From Bacteroidota bacterium (GTDB taxonomy: Bacteria; Bacteroidota; Bacteroidia; Cytophagales; Cyclobacteriaceae), in the NCBI GenBank assembly GCA_023393375.1, contig JAEWLI010000093.1, forward strand, positions 1-56,270: a DNA stretch of 56,270 bases, written 5' to 3'. The number at the start of each line of letters is the position of its first letter. Position 1 is the stretch's first letter. Below the pieces are notes generated by a model, which was not told the origin of the DNA, searched no databases, and saw only the letters and a list, made by a program, of their open reading frames with translations. Below, in pieces: positions 18,049 through 26,103 of this stretch. Both the position numbers and the translations under genes were made by a program.

Positions 18049-19026
18049 ATGAACGAACACATTCAAGCATTAATCCATACACTTAATAATAGGATAAAAA
18101 GTCTTTCTTTTGGATCAGAGCCAGTTGAATTATATGATCCCATTTCTTATATCATGAACTTGGGTGGGAAACGTATCAGGCCTCTTCTAGCCATTTTAGC
18201 ATATCAGTTGTACAAGGATGACCTAGAGCAAATAACCGATCCGGTACTTTCCCTTGAACTCTTTCACAATTTCACGCTGATGCACGATGACATCATGGAC
18301 AATGCACCTTTACGCCGGGGCCATCCCACTGTACATGAAAAGTGGAATGGAAATGTAGCTATTTTATCCGGTGATGTAATGATGATCAAAGTATATGAAT
18401 TATTGTTGAAATTACCATCCGAACTGACCATAGAGGGGATCAAAATTTTTAACAATTGTGCTGTTCGTGTTTGTGAAGGACAACAATTGGACATGAATTT
18501 TGAAACTCGCGATCAAGTGGACGAATTGGAATACTTAGATATGATTTCAAAAAAAACAGCCGCTCTTATCGGTTTTAGTTTGGAATTCGGAGGATTTTTA
18601 GCTGGAGCTCCTGCAACAGACCAAAAAGCATTATATCATTTTGGGATGCACATCGGGATGGGGTTTCAGCTGACTGATGATTTACTCGATGTATATGCAG
18701 ACTCAGGGAAATTCGGGAAACAGACAGGTGGAGATATTATCGCAAATAAAAAGACATACCTTTTGATTAAAGCTATGGAGTTGGCTGATGAAAAAGCTGC
18801 TTCAGATTTAAGAAAATGGTTGAAAGAAAAAGAATTTGATCCAACAGACAAGGTAAATAGCGTGAAAAATATTTACAACCAATTAAATATCAAGAAATTA
18901 ACTGAGGAAAAAATTAAAGATTATTTTAATAAAGGTAATGCCGCACTAGACACAGTGGAGGTATCACAAGAAAAAAAGGCCAATCTTCTTAATCTTGCGC
19001 ATAACCTGACTAATCGAGATCAATAA
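18049..19026 (+). CDS. polyprenyl synthetase (octaprenyl/heptaprenyl diphosphate synthase type)
   Basis: This all-helical trans-prenyltransferase extends allylic diphosphates with isopentenyl diphosphate. Both aspartate-rich motifs are intact: LMHDDIMDNAPLRRG (first DDxxD) and LTDDLLDVYAD (second), together with GGKRIRPL near residue 45. At 325 residues it fits long-chain synthases that supply the menaquinone side chain; exact chain length cannot be read from sequence alone. It is sandwiched between rnr (2 bases) and a rhomboid gene (2 bases). Confidence 0.94.
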   Translation: MNEHIQALIHTLNNRIKSLSFGSEPVELYDPISYIMNLGGKRIRPLLAILAYQLYKDDLEQITDPVLSLELFHNFTLMHDDIMDNAPLRRGHPTVHEKWNGNVAILSGDVMMIKVYELLLKLPSELTIEGIKIFNNCAVRVCEGQQLDMNFETRDQVDELEYLDMISKKTAALIGFSLEFGGFLAGAPATDQKALYHFGMHIGMGFQLTDDLLDVYADSGKFGKQTGGDIIANKKTYLLIKAMELADEKAASDLRKWLKEKEFDPTDKVNSVKNIYNQLNIKKLTEEKIKDYFNKGNAALDTVEVSQEKKANLLNLAHNLTNRDQ

Positions 19027-19028
19027 CT

Positions 19029-19649
19029 ATGGAATTATCAGCCACAATAATAATTATCGCCATTACGGTTTTAGCGAGTTTTTATGCCTGGAACAATGCA
19101 TCCATAATGGAAAATTGGATTTTTAACCCTTACAGTATCCATAAGAAAAACCAATACCATCGGTTTGTTACTTCAGGTTTTATTCACAATGACTATATGC
19201 ATCTTTTTTTCAATATGTTCACATTTTACTTCTTCGGAACCAGTATTGAAGCAAAATTTACATATTACTTTGGAATAGTTGGTGTTGGGTTATTTGTGTT
19301 ATTTTATGTATTGGCCATCGTAGTAGCAGATTTACCTACCTACCTTAAATATAAAAATAGCCCCCACTACAATGCGCTGGGTGCTTCAGGAGGTGTTTCT
19401 GCCATTGTTTTCAGTTGGATCTTATTCTTTCCCACCCAATACATTTACATAATGGCAATACTTCCCTTACCTGGATTTGTACTTGGTATCTTGTTTGTTA
19501 TTTACTCGTATTATCAGGGGAAAAAAGAAGGTAGCAGAATCAACCATGACGCTCACCTTTATGGGGCAGTTTTTGGCTTAATATTTACATTGTTGGTTAT
19601 TCCTGATGTTTTTGATCATTTTATTCGACAGGTAACAAGCTTTTTTTAG
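19029..19649 (+). CDS. rhomboid family intramembrane serine protease
   Basis: A 206-residue membrane protein with about six hydrophobic segments. The catalytic dyad is visible: Ser120 in GASGGV, and His176 in NHDAHLYGAVFG; the HLFFNMFTFYFFG stretch in the second segment is the usual oxyanion-hole helix. Rhomboids cleave transmembrane helices of substrate proteins; substrates here are unknown. It ends the rnr-prenyl synthase-rhomboid unit and converges with rpmA. Confidence 0.93.
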   Translation: MELSATIIIIAITVLASFYAWNNASIMENWIFNPYSIHKKNQYHRFVTSGFIHNDYMHLFFNMFTFYFFGTSIEAKFTYYFGIVGVGLFVLFYVLAIVVADLPTYLKYKNSPHYNALGASGGVSAIVFSWILFFPTQYIYIMAILPLPGFVLGILFVIYSYYQGKKEGSRINHDAHLYGAVFGLIFTLLVIPDVFDHFIRQVTSFF

Positions 19650-19677
19650 ATATTGTCAGAATATAATGAAAATAAAA

Positions 19678-19699
19678 AAGCACCTCAATAGAAGTGCTT
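19678..19699 (-). terminator. Rho-independent terminator after rpmA
   Basis: Nine-base stem (AAGCACCTC / GAAGTGCTT, one mismatch) with a 4-base loop; on the minus strand it is followed by a run of Ts. It sits between the convergent rpmA and rhomboid genes and serves the rplU-rpmA unit. Confidence 0.65.
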
Positions 19700-19730
19700 A
19701 TAATATATATTTTATTAAATTTTATTCCTG

Positions 19731-19988
19731 TTATTCACCAGCCTCTACAGACACAAAAGACCGGTTGTTTTTCCCTTTCTTGAAAACAACTTTGCCATTG
19801 GTTAAAGCAAATAAGGTATGGTCTCTTCCGATACCTACATTTTTTCCTGGATGATGTTTGGTTCCCCGTTGTCTTACGATGATATTACCTGATATAATAT
19901 CCTGGCCACCAAATATTTTAACTCCCAATCGTTTACTATGTGATTCGCGTCCGTTTCTTGAACTACCCGCTCCTTTTTTATGTGCCAT
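19731..19988 (-). CDS. rpmA: 50S ribosomal protein L27
   Basis: An 85-residue basic protein starting MAHKKGAGSSRNGRESHSKR, the L27 N-terminus that reaches into the peptidyl transferase centre, with GTKHHPGKNVGIGRDHTLFA in the middle. There is no N-terminal extension of the Firmicutes type that must be cleaved. It lies 19 bases after rplU, the normal L21-L27 pair. Confidence 0.98.
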   Translation of the reverse strand: MAHKKGAGSSRNGRESHSKRLGVKIFGGQDIISGNIIVRQRGTKHHPGKNVGIGRDHTLFALTNGKVVFKKGKNNRSFVSVEAGE

Positions 19989-20007
19989 AACTCTTTATTA
20001 TCCTTTT

Positions 20008-20319
20008 TTACAAAATAATATCTTCAATCAATACTTTGGTAAAACTTTGTCTGTGCCCGTTGGATTTTTGATATCCTTTTCTACGTTTTTTCTTGAAAAC
20101 AATCACTTTATCACCACGTACATGATCGAGAATTTTACCTTTAATCTTTGCTCCTTTGATCAATGGGGCTCCAACGTTGATGTTTTTACCATCATCCACC
20201 AACAATACATCCTCAAAATCGATAACAGTCCCTGCATCCCCGACCAAACTTGGTGCATACACATATTGATCTTTTGCAACTTTAAATTGTTTTCCGGCTA
20301 TATTAACTATTGCGTACAT
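20008..20319 (-). CDS. rplU: 50S ribosomal protein L21
   Basis: A 103-residue protein beginning MYAIVNIAGKQFKV, the conserved L21 start, and carrying KVIVFKKKRRKGYQKSNGHRQ, the rRNA-contacting loop. A TTG three codons upstream could extend the frame (adding three residues), but the ATG at 20319 matches the family exactly and is about 20 bases downstream of the expected transcription start of the perfect promoter at 20346-20376. It is co-transcribed with rpmA. Confidence 0.98.
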   Translation of the reverse strand: MYAIVNIAGKQFKVAKDQYVYAPSLVGDAGTVIDFEDVLLVDDGKNINVGAPLIKGAKIKGKILDHVRGDKVIVFKKKRRKGYQKSNGHRQSFTKVLIEDIIL

Positions 20320-20345
20320 TAATTTCAAATGTTTAAATAGGAGTG

Positions 20346-20376
20346 CAAAGATAATTCAAATATGAATATATGCAAA
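20346..20376 (-). promoter_or_regulatory. rplU-rpmA promoter, full Bacteroidota consensus
   Basis: On the minus strand TTTG (20376-20373) is followed by exactly 19 bases and then TATCTTTG (20353-20346). This is an exact match to the primary sigma factor promoter TTTG-N19-TAnnTTTG known from Bacteroidota. It implies a 5' leader of only about 20 bases, so no long ribosomal leader RNA is expected. Confidence 0.78.
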
Positions 20377-20411
20377 TACCTTATCTGATTTAATGAAATT
20401 ATTTGTATGCA

Positions 20412-20606
20412 TTACATTCTGTCATCAAAATCAAACACTCCGTCACTTCCAGATTTGTAATCATGGGAGGGAACTTGTTGTATTTCCTTTTCAATGTTAG
20501 GGATTTCTATTACCAGTTCGGTAGATGGTACAAGTTCAGGTTGTTGAAATGCGGTTATCACTACCAATGCTATTGCGCTTATGCTACCAATTATTATCTT
20601 TTTCAT
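20412..20606 (-). CDS. small exported peptide with C-terminal DFDDR motif (peptide 3 of cluster)
   Basis: A 64-residue protein: signal peptide MKKIIIGSISAIALVVITAF, then a short acidic mature part of about 45 residues ending GVFDFDDRM. No lipobox cysteine, unlike its two neighbours, but the C-terminal DFDDR is shared with both. Thirty-nine bases separate it from the upstream peptide gene. I do not recognise a family. The shared tail and the tandem arrangement argue that it is a real gene and not a chance frame. Confidence 0.65.
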   Translation of the reverse strand: MKKIIIGSISAIALVVITAFQQPELVPSTELVIEIPNIEKEIQQVPSHDYKSGSDGVFDFDDRM

Positions 20607-20645
20607 GAGCTTTGTTTTTTATTTTAGAATAATCTTATTAGTTTT

Positions 20646-20819
20646 TTAAGGCCTTGCTGGACGCCTATCATCAAAATCCATCTCTGCCATCATCACCTGG
20701 TCACCGGTTTCTATCTGTGGAACCTGGATACTGTCCTGGAACACTTCTTCGGAATTATCGGTGCAGGAAAAGAAAAACATGGTTCCTGTTATGGTTAGTA
20801 GGGTAAATATCTTCTTCAT
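20646..20819 (-). CDS. small lipoprotein with C-terminal DFDDRRP motif (peptide 2 of cluster)
   Basis: A 57-residue protein read by hand on the minus strand from ATG at 20819 to TAA at 20646. Signal sequence MKKIFTLLTITGTMFFFSC with lipid-acceptor C19, followed by acidic TDNSEEVFQDS, a middle GDQVMMAEM and the tail DFDDRRPARP. The mature lipopeptide would be only about 39 residues. It is a close paralog of the next gene upstream: same length, the same 12-residue core around the lipobox (GTMFFFSCTD) and the same tail. The TD/EE residues after the cysteine resemble Bacteroidota surface-lipoprotein export signals (inference). Function unknown. Confidence 0.75.
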   Translation of the reverse strand: MKKIFTLLTITGTMFFFSCTDNSEEVFQDSIQVPQIETGDQVMMAEMDFDDRRPARP

Positions 20820-20861
20820 GATAATTTTAATTATTTAGTGATAAATTGGTTTTGATAATCC

Positions 20862-21035
20862 TCAAGGCCTGTTGGGTCTTCTGTCATCGAAATCCATCTC
20901 CGACATCATCACCTGATCACCGGCTTCAACTGATTGAATTTGGATGCTATCCTGGAACACTTCTTCGGATTGGTCGGTACAGGAAAAGAAAAACATGGTT
21001 CCTGCAATTACAAAAATTGTTAATAATTTTTTCAT
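20862..21035 (-). CDS. small lipoprotein with C-terminal DFDDRRP motif (peptide 1 of cluster)
   Basis: A 57-residue paralog of the 20646-20819 product, from ATG at 21035 to TGA at 20862. Signal sequence MKKLLTIFVIAGTMFFFSC with C19, then TDQSEEVFQDSIQ, GDQVMMSEM and the tail DFDDRRPNRP. The two genes have 42 bases between them and clearly arose by tandem duplication; differences are mostly conservative or in third codon positions, which suggests selection on the protein. It is the first gene of the trio and follows the TPR histidine kinase gene on the same strand after a 520-base gap. No known family is recognised. Confidence 0.75.
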   Translation of the reverse strand: MKKLLTIFVIAGTMFFFSCTDQSEEVFQDSIQIQSVEAGDQVMMSEMDFDDRRPNRP

Positions 21036-21555
21036 CGGTTTTATTGATTTTTTATGTTAAACTTATTTTTATAACTCATTTATTCATCGTTTTTTAGGCT
21101 TCAATAGTAACAAAGCCCTAATTAGATGTAATAATAGTGCATAATTTTATCTAAAAACAGAATGTATTTTAAGAATAACTAGATATTTTGAATAATATAC
21201 ATTTGTATTAAACCAATACATAATTTATTCTCTAATTATATAGCAATGATATAATAGTATTTTATCATTTTAAATACTTTCAATATATCAATCATTACTC
21301 ATGTAATAAACCCTATACAGAATGTACATTTTTAATAACAAGATGATCAATTATTTAAAATAACTAAAATAACCTCAGAAATATCATATTGAGAAATTAT
21401 TAATAAGCTGTTAATGTAAAGCTAAAAATTACATGGATTATTGATAATTATATTGGCTGGTCGATTAAAATTGACTAATTATTTTTAGGTCTTAATAAAA
21501 TCAAATTAATCTGGCAATACTTAATATGGGATTTAAGTCAAATTAATGTGGGAAA
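21036..21555. other. 520-base AT-rich gap between histidine kinase and peptide cluster
   Basis: No frame of gene quality was found. The sequence is strongly AT-rich, with the phrase ACAGAATGTA occurring twice (near 21158 and 21318), each followed by a similar TTTTAA-AATAAC stretch, and the phrase TCAAATTAAT twice (near 21500 and 21539). No clear promoter or terminator match was seen. It would form the upstream regulatory region of the small-peptide genes. Confidence 0.5.
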
Positions 21556-23790
21556 TCATAAAGTACGAGGAATGCTGATGATGACTTTGGTGAATTCATT
21601 TTCCTTGCTGTCTATCTGGATTTGACCTTTGAGTTTTTCCACAGCTTTTTTAACTATATATAAGCCAAGGCCATAACCTTTAGACCTGGTTGTGGCCACA
21701 TAGAACATATCAAATACCTGATTTTGAAGCTCAAAAGGAATGCCAATACCATTGTCATGTACAATCAGTTCAATATTTTCACCATTTTCAATGACTGAAA
21801 GGTCAATGAAGGACTTTCTGTTGTCGACATCTGTGTAAAAATTGATTGCATTTTCCATTAAATTTTGAATGATGATAAGAAACAACCTTCTATCCGATTT
21901 AAAACAACCATTCACGGAAAGTATTTTGTTGATTTCAATTTTCTTAAATAAAAGTTCGGGACCTAAAGTAGTAATTGCTTCTGATACAATCTCCTCAAAA
22001 TCAATTACTTCCACTGATTGATCGGAGAGATTAATCTCACTTACCATTACCAGCTTTTTTAGCATCAAATCCATCCGGGATGCTGTGTCTTCTATTTTAT
22101 CATAAATATTCGGAACTGTGGCAAATTCCGGCTCGATACGGGCAATTTGTACTAAACCCATGATATTGACAATGGGTCTTCTAAGGGCATGAGATGATTG
22201 GTACAAAAATGTATCAAGCTCTTCATGAGATTTCTGAAGCTCATACGTTCGTTCCTTTACAGTTGTTTCCAAGCCGGCATTCATCTTTTGCAACTTATCA
22301 TTTAATCTAAACAATTGCCTTTGTGATTTCTGAAGGCTTTCATTTATCGAAATGATTTGCCCTTGTTTCTGATTTATTTCTTCATTCTGGGCAGATAAAA
22401 GACGATTGGTCTTCTTTTTTTGTTGAGTCGTATTAAAGAAATAAGCAGCAAATAAGATTAAAAAAATAGTCCCCCCCACTAAAGCTTTGTTTTCCAATTC
22501 TTTACGCCTAATCCTTTCCTGCAACAGGTCCTTCTCTTTTTCCCTTTTCTCAATTTCAGCACTAGATAGTATGGCGGACATCCTTTTGCTAACATCTTCA
22601 TTGAAAAGGGAGTCTTTTAGTAAAATGAATTGCTTATAATAATTGATAGCAATTTTATATTCGTGTTGAGCTTCATGAAATTTGTACAGACCTTCATAAA
22701 CTTCTGATTCTTTTTGTTTATTGCCTGTTTCCTGAGCTAAAGAAAGACCATAAAATAAAAATTCCTTAGCCATTTTTATGTTTCCCGAGTGGAGATAAGC
22801 CATTCCTGCTTCAATATAAGCAGAAGTCAAATGATCCTTTATGTTGTATTTCTTTAATATATCTATTGCTTTTATGTTATTAGCAATAGCCTCAGGGTAA
22901 TTCTCGGTTTCTGAAAAAATACGGGCTTTATTGATAAGGGTTACAGCACTACCGATTTCATAATTATCCTCATTATAAATTTGAAGTGCTCTGTCAAAAG
23001 TTTTTACTGCATCATCGAATTTTTTCAAATGTGTATTAATAATACCGATATTTTGAAGTGCATGGGCCTCATATATGCGGTTATTTGTTTCTTCAAATAA
23101 TACTTTTGCACGGTTATAATATTCAATAGCTTTGCTAAATTGTTTTTGGTTTAGATATATATTGCCCAAGTTTCCACTGGTAATGGCAATACCATTTTTA
23201 TCATTGATTTCTTCCCGGATGTTTAATGAGTTGATAAAATATTCAATGGCTTTTTCGTAAGATCCACTCCTTCTGTAAACAACACCTATATTATTATATA
23301 CCACTCCTAGTTGTTCTTTATCCTTTATTACTTGAAGAGCGCTAAAGAAATTTTCCAAAGCTTCTCGATACTGACCTTTATCTTTATAGATTAAACCAAT
23401 AATATTGTAGGTATTGGCTGTATTATAGGAATTGTTCACTTGCTGATAAAATTGGTTGGCTTGGATATACCAATGTAAAGCAGAATCCTGATCTAAATTC
23501 TCATACGCATTCCCTAAAATATAGTAACTTGTCGCTATACCTTCTTTCTTATCAATTTTATTGGCTATTTTTAGTGCACTCTTTATATAAATTGAGCAAC
23601 TGTCAACAGAGGTATTTATAAATTCCTTGCCTATCTCATTTAGTAAATCCACTCTCCGGTCATCCCGCCTTGCTTGGTTCAAGAGCTGCTTAAGGCTATC
23701 CACTGCATGAGGGTCAGCCTTACCCTGTACATATATAAAGTACAATGGAAGGGTCAGAATTATAAATAATATATGCCTTAAGCTCATCAT
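21556..23790 (-). CDS. TPR-containing sensor histidine kinase
   Basis: A 744-residue protein: signal peptide (residues 1-22), about nine tetratricopeptide repeats in the periplasmic region (about 60-400), one membrane segment (about 437-455, ALVGGTIFLILFAAYFF), a coiled coil, then the kinase core. The phosphoacceptor is H534 in SSHALRRPIVN, an H-box variant in place of HDLRAP or HELRTP. The ATPase domain has NLMENAINFY (N box), HDNGIGIP (G1), an F box around QVFDMFY and KGYGLGLYIVKK (G2). No response regulator gene is adjacent, so its partner is unknown. The small lipoprotein cluster lies directly downstream on the same strand and may be functionally linked (inference). Confidence 0.92.
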   Translation of the reverse strand: MMSLRHILFIILTLPLYFIYVQGKADPHAVDSLKQLLNQARRDDRRVDLLNEIGKEFINTSVDSCSIYIKSALKIANKIDKKEGIATSYYILGNAYENLDQDSALHWYIQANQFYQQVNNSYNTANTYNIIGLIYKDKGQYREALENFFSALQVIKDKEQLGVVYNNIGVVYRRSGSYEKAIEYFINSLNIREEINDKNGIAITSGNLGNIYLNQKQFSKAIEYYNRAKVLFEETNNRIYEAHALQNIGIINTHLKKFDDAVKTFDRALQIYNEDNYEIGSAVTLINKARIFSETENYPEAIANNIKAIDILKKYNIKDHLTSAYIEAGMAYLHSGNIKMAKEFLFYGLSLAQETGNKQKESEVYEGLYKFHEAQHEYKIAINYYKQFILLKDSLFNEDVSKRMSAILSSAEIEKREKEKDLLQERIRRKELENKALVGGTIFLILFAAYFFNTTQQKKKTNRLLSAQNEEINQKQGQIISINESLQKSQRQLFRLNDKLQKMNAGLETTVKERTYELQKSHEELDTFLYQSSHALRRPIVNIMGLVQIARIEPEFATVPNIYDKIEDTASRMDLMLKKLVMVSEINLSDQSVEVIDFEEIVSEAITTLGPELLFKKIEINKILSVNGCFKSDRRLFLIIIQNLMENAINFYTDVDNRKSFIDLSVIENGENIELIVHDNGIGIPFELQNQVFDMFYVATTRSKGYGLGLYIVKKAVEKLKGQIQIDSKENEFTKVIISIPRTL

Positions 23791-23968
23791 CCTTTAACTA
23801 TCAATCTGTCACACTTTCAAATCTTCCAATAAGGGCATCATCTTTATAGACCAAAACTCTGAATTACATATGATTGAATTTCATGGTAATGCAAGCTGAA
23901 GTTATATTCAACGATTTATGATATTCTGGCTCTTTCTAATGCAAATTATAATTAATCTCTTAAATTAA

Positions 23969-23976
23969 CAAAATTA
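23969..23976 (-). promoter_or_regulatory. putative -7 promoter box for the histidine kinase gene
   Basis: The minus strand reads TAATTTTG, an exact TAnnTTTG match, about 180 bases upstream of the start. No -33 match; the long leader makes this tentative. Confidence 0.3.
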
Positions 23977-24075
23977 AATTGAAAATAAAAGCTTACAGAT
24001 TCCTTTTATTTCCAAGGTATATCGTATCACGTTTATTGACTTGTGTCATCCCTTGTCGCAAAGGGAAAATACATG

Positions 24076-24903
24076 CTATAGGAGAATATTGTCAGATACA
24101 TCAGAATAAACATCAAATGGATCTGCGTCGAGGTATGCCGGAAACTTTTGTCTGAATGCTTGTAGTTTTTCATAATCAAGGCTTATAGTCCTGATTGCTT
24201 CTTTATCATCAGTGGAAAGCATTTTTCTTCCTTTTGGATTTATTACAGCAGAATGTCCGCTAAAAATTGTGTCCCTGCCATCTTTACCAATTCGGTTCAC
24301 CCCCACAGAATAGCACAGGTTCTCTACAGCACGAGCTTGTAATAATATATCCCAGGCATTGATTCTTTTTTCTGGCCAATTAGCTATAAATATTAGTAAA
24401 TCGTAAGTTAGTTTTTGATTGGTTTTGTCCCATTTATTTCGGCTCCACACTGGAAATCGCAGGTCATAACAAATAAGTGGGCAAACTTTCCAACCTTTAA
24501 TCTCCTTGACCAAGACATTGTTTCCTCCTTTATATGTCTCATGTTCACCCACCATTCTAAACAGGTGACGTTTATCATAATAATCAAAATTACCATTGGG
24601 CTCCATCCATATCAACCTGTTGTAAAACTCCCCTTTGTCAGTAACGATATAGCTTCCAACAACCACAGCACCAGTTTGAGCAGCTTGTAATTTCATCCAT
24701 TTAAAGGTTTTGCCGTTCATATGTTCAGCAAAATTTTTGGCATCCATGGTAAATCCGGTGGTAAACATTTCAGGCAATACTATGATGTCGGTTTTTTCAC
24801 CTATTGTCCAGATTTTTTCTTCAAACATGCCTAAGTTGGCATCTATATTATGCCAGTAGATTTCAGATTGGATCAAGGTTATATTGAGATCTTGTGGTTG
24901 CAT
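24076..24903 (-). CDS. omega-amidase / nitrilase-family amidohydrolase (YafV type)
   Basis: A carbon-nitrogen hydrolase with the Glu-Lys-Cys triad: Glu in IIVLPEMFTTGF, Lys in YYDKRHLF and Cys in CPLICYDLRFPVWSRN. YafV/omega-amidase enzymes hydrolyse 2-oxoglutaramate or 2-oxosuccinamate, a metabolite-repair reaction. The frame can be read 11 codons further upstream from a non-ATG codon, but the ATG at 24903 (MQPQDLNITLIQ) gives the expected 275 residues and lies 16 bases after the def stop. It is third in the ruvX-def-amidase unit. Confidence 0.9.
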   Translation of the reverse strand: MQPQDLNITLIQSEIYWHNIDANLGMFEEKIWTIGEKTDIIVLPEMFTTGFTMDAKNFAEHMNGKTFKWMKLQAAQTGAVVVGSYIVTDKGEFYNRLIWMEPNGNFDYYDKRHLFRMVGEHETYKGGNNVLVKEIKGWKVCPLICYDLRFPVWSRNKWDKTNQKLTYDLLIFIANWPEKRINAWDILLQARAVENLCYSVGVNRIGKDGRDTIFSGHSAVINPKGRKMLSTDDKEAIRTISLDYEKLQAFRQKFPAYLDADPFDVYSDVSDNILL

Positions 24904-24919
24904 GGTTTTTTTAACTATC

Positions 24920-25477
24920 TTATTTTTTAATAGCAAATTTCATCCTGTAATCTACTTTAACATTGCCTTTGATGATGTTGTTCAGTTTCGACCGAAGTAA
25001 CCGTTTCTTTATGGGAGTCAACTTGTCTGTGAATAATATTCCTTCCAAATGGTCATATTCATGTTGGATGATGCGTGCTTTAATCCCATCAAATACCTCT
25101 TCTTGTTCATTCCAGTTTTCATCCAGGTATTTTAGTCTAATCCTGTCATTCCTGGTAATATCTTCCCGGATGCCTGGAATACTTAGACAACCTTCTTCGA
25201 AACTCCATTCCAAACCATCTTCTTCTATTTTAACCGGATTGATAAAAACTTTTTTAAAATCTGATGCTTGGTCTTCTTCTTCCATTGGCCCGGCATCCAC
25301 TACAAAGATTCTAATGCCTAACCCTATTTGTGGAGCAGCCAAACCCACTCCTTGAGCATGGTACATGGTTTCAAACATATCAGAAATTAATTTTTCAAGA
25401 TCAATTGAATCTTTCTCTATTTCTGTAGCCCTTGTTTTTAATAAAGGCGTTCCATAAGCAATTATCGGATAAATCAT
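24920..25477 (-). CDS. def: peptide deformylase
   Basis: Deformylase removes the N-formyl group from new proteins. The 185-residue protein has all three motifs: GVGLAAPQIG (motif 1), EGCLS (motif 2, metal-binding Cys) and QHEYDHLEG (motif 3, HExxH metal site). An insertion with acidic EEEDQASD after motif 1 is usual in Bacteroidota. Its start overlaps the ruvX stop by four bases. Confidence 0.97.
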   Translation of the reverse strand: MIYPIIAYGTPLLKTRATEIEKDSIDLEKLISDMFETMYHAQGVGLAAPQIGLGIRIFVVDAGPMEEEDQASDFKKVFINPVKIEEDGLEWSFEEGCLSIPGIREDITRNDRIRLKYLDENWNEQEEVFDGIKARIIQHEYDHLEGILFTDKLTPIKKRLLRSKLNNIIKGNVKVDYRMKFAIKK

Positions 25478-25890
25478 CTGTTTTTACGCGCTAAAAAAGA
25501 CTGTAATATTATTGCAGCACTAATTTTATCTATATTTCCTTTTATTCTTCGGTTCTTTTTACTTGCCCCACTTTCTATCATCGAATCTAACGCAATTTTA
25601 GAGGTGAATCGTTCATCTTGAACAAAAACATCTTTATTGGGGAAGGCGGTTTTTAACTTTTCAATCAATTTTAAGACAGGTTTGGTCATATCTGAATCAC
25701 TGTTATCCATTTGTTTTGGCATTCCCACTACAAATGACTCTACATCTTCCTTTATGATATACTGGTTCAAGTAGGAAAAAAGCTCATGTGTTTTTACAAA
25801 TTCCAGTGGTGATGCAATGATTTTTAATGGATCAGTAACTGCCAGGCCAGTTCGCTTCGTTCCTAAATCAATCGATAAAATCCTTCCCAT
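25474..25890 (-). CDS. ruvX: Holliday junction resolvase-like protein (YqgF/RuvX)
   Basis: A 138-residue RNase H-fold protein: GRILSIDLGTKRTGLAVTDP at the N-terminus with the first catalytic Asp, FVVGMPKQMD, then VQDERFTSKIAL and the C-terminal DKISAAIILQSFL with the last acidic residue. YqgF homologs act in 16S rRNA end processing and have been proposed as resolvases. It overlaps def by four bases and heads the unit behind a -7 box at 25940-25947. Confidence 0.95.
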   Translation of the reverse strand: MGRILSIDLGTKRTGLAVTDPLKIIASPLEFVKTHELFSYLNQYIIKEDVESFVVGMPKQMDNSDSDMTKPVLKLIEKLKTAFPNKDVFVQDERFTSKIALDSMIESGASKKNRRIKGNIDKISAAIILQSFLARKNR

Positions 25891-25939
25891 ACCTGACTGT
25901 AAAAGTGCAATTAATTAAAAATGAATTTTAATTCTAAAG

Positions 25940-25947
25940 CAAAGATA
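25940..25947 (-). promoter_or_regulatory. putative -7 promoter box for ruvX-def-amidase
   Basis: The minus strand reads TATCTTTG, identical to the -7 box of the rplU promoter, 50 bases upstream of the ruvX start. No -33 match at 19 bases. Confidence 0.45.
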
Positions 25948-26014
25948 AAAATTATTTTGATTTCTTTTTCGTTCATAATGTGTGATCTATCGTAAACAGA
26001 ATTGAATTGTTATG

Positions 26015-26022
26015 TAGTTTTG
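26015..26022 (+). promoter_or_regulatory. putative -7 promoter box for the S41 protease gene
   Basis: TAGTTTTG matches TAnnTTTG exactly, about 80 bases upstream of the GTG start at 26104. The -33 element is not evident. Confidence 0.4.
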
Positions 26023-26103
26023 ATCCTATAATGTTTAAAAACTTCTGATCATTCTATTATTCACAATACATTTTTGAAATTTGTCATAAAAAAAGGATTT
26101 GTC

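Noticed and set aside
24049..24068. Terminator after the omega-amidase gene (TCCCTTG / CAAAGGGA hairpin)
   Set aside because: The stem is short with a bulge and there is no T-run on the minus strand after it.
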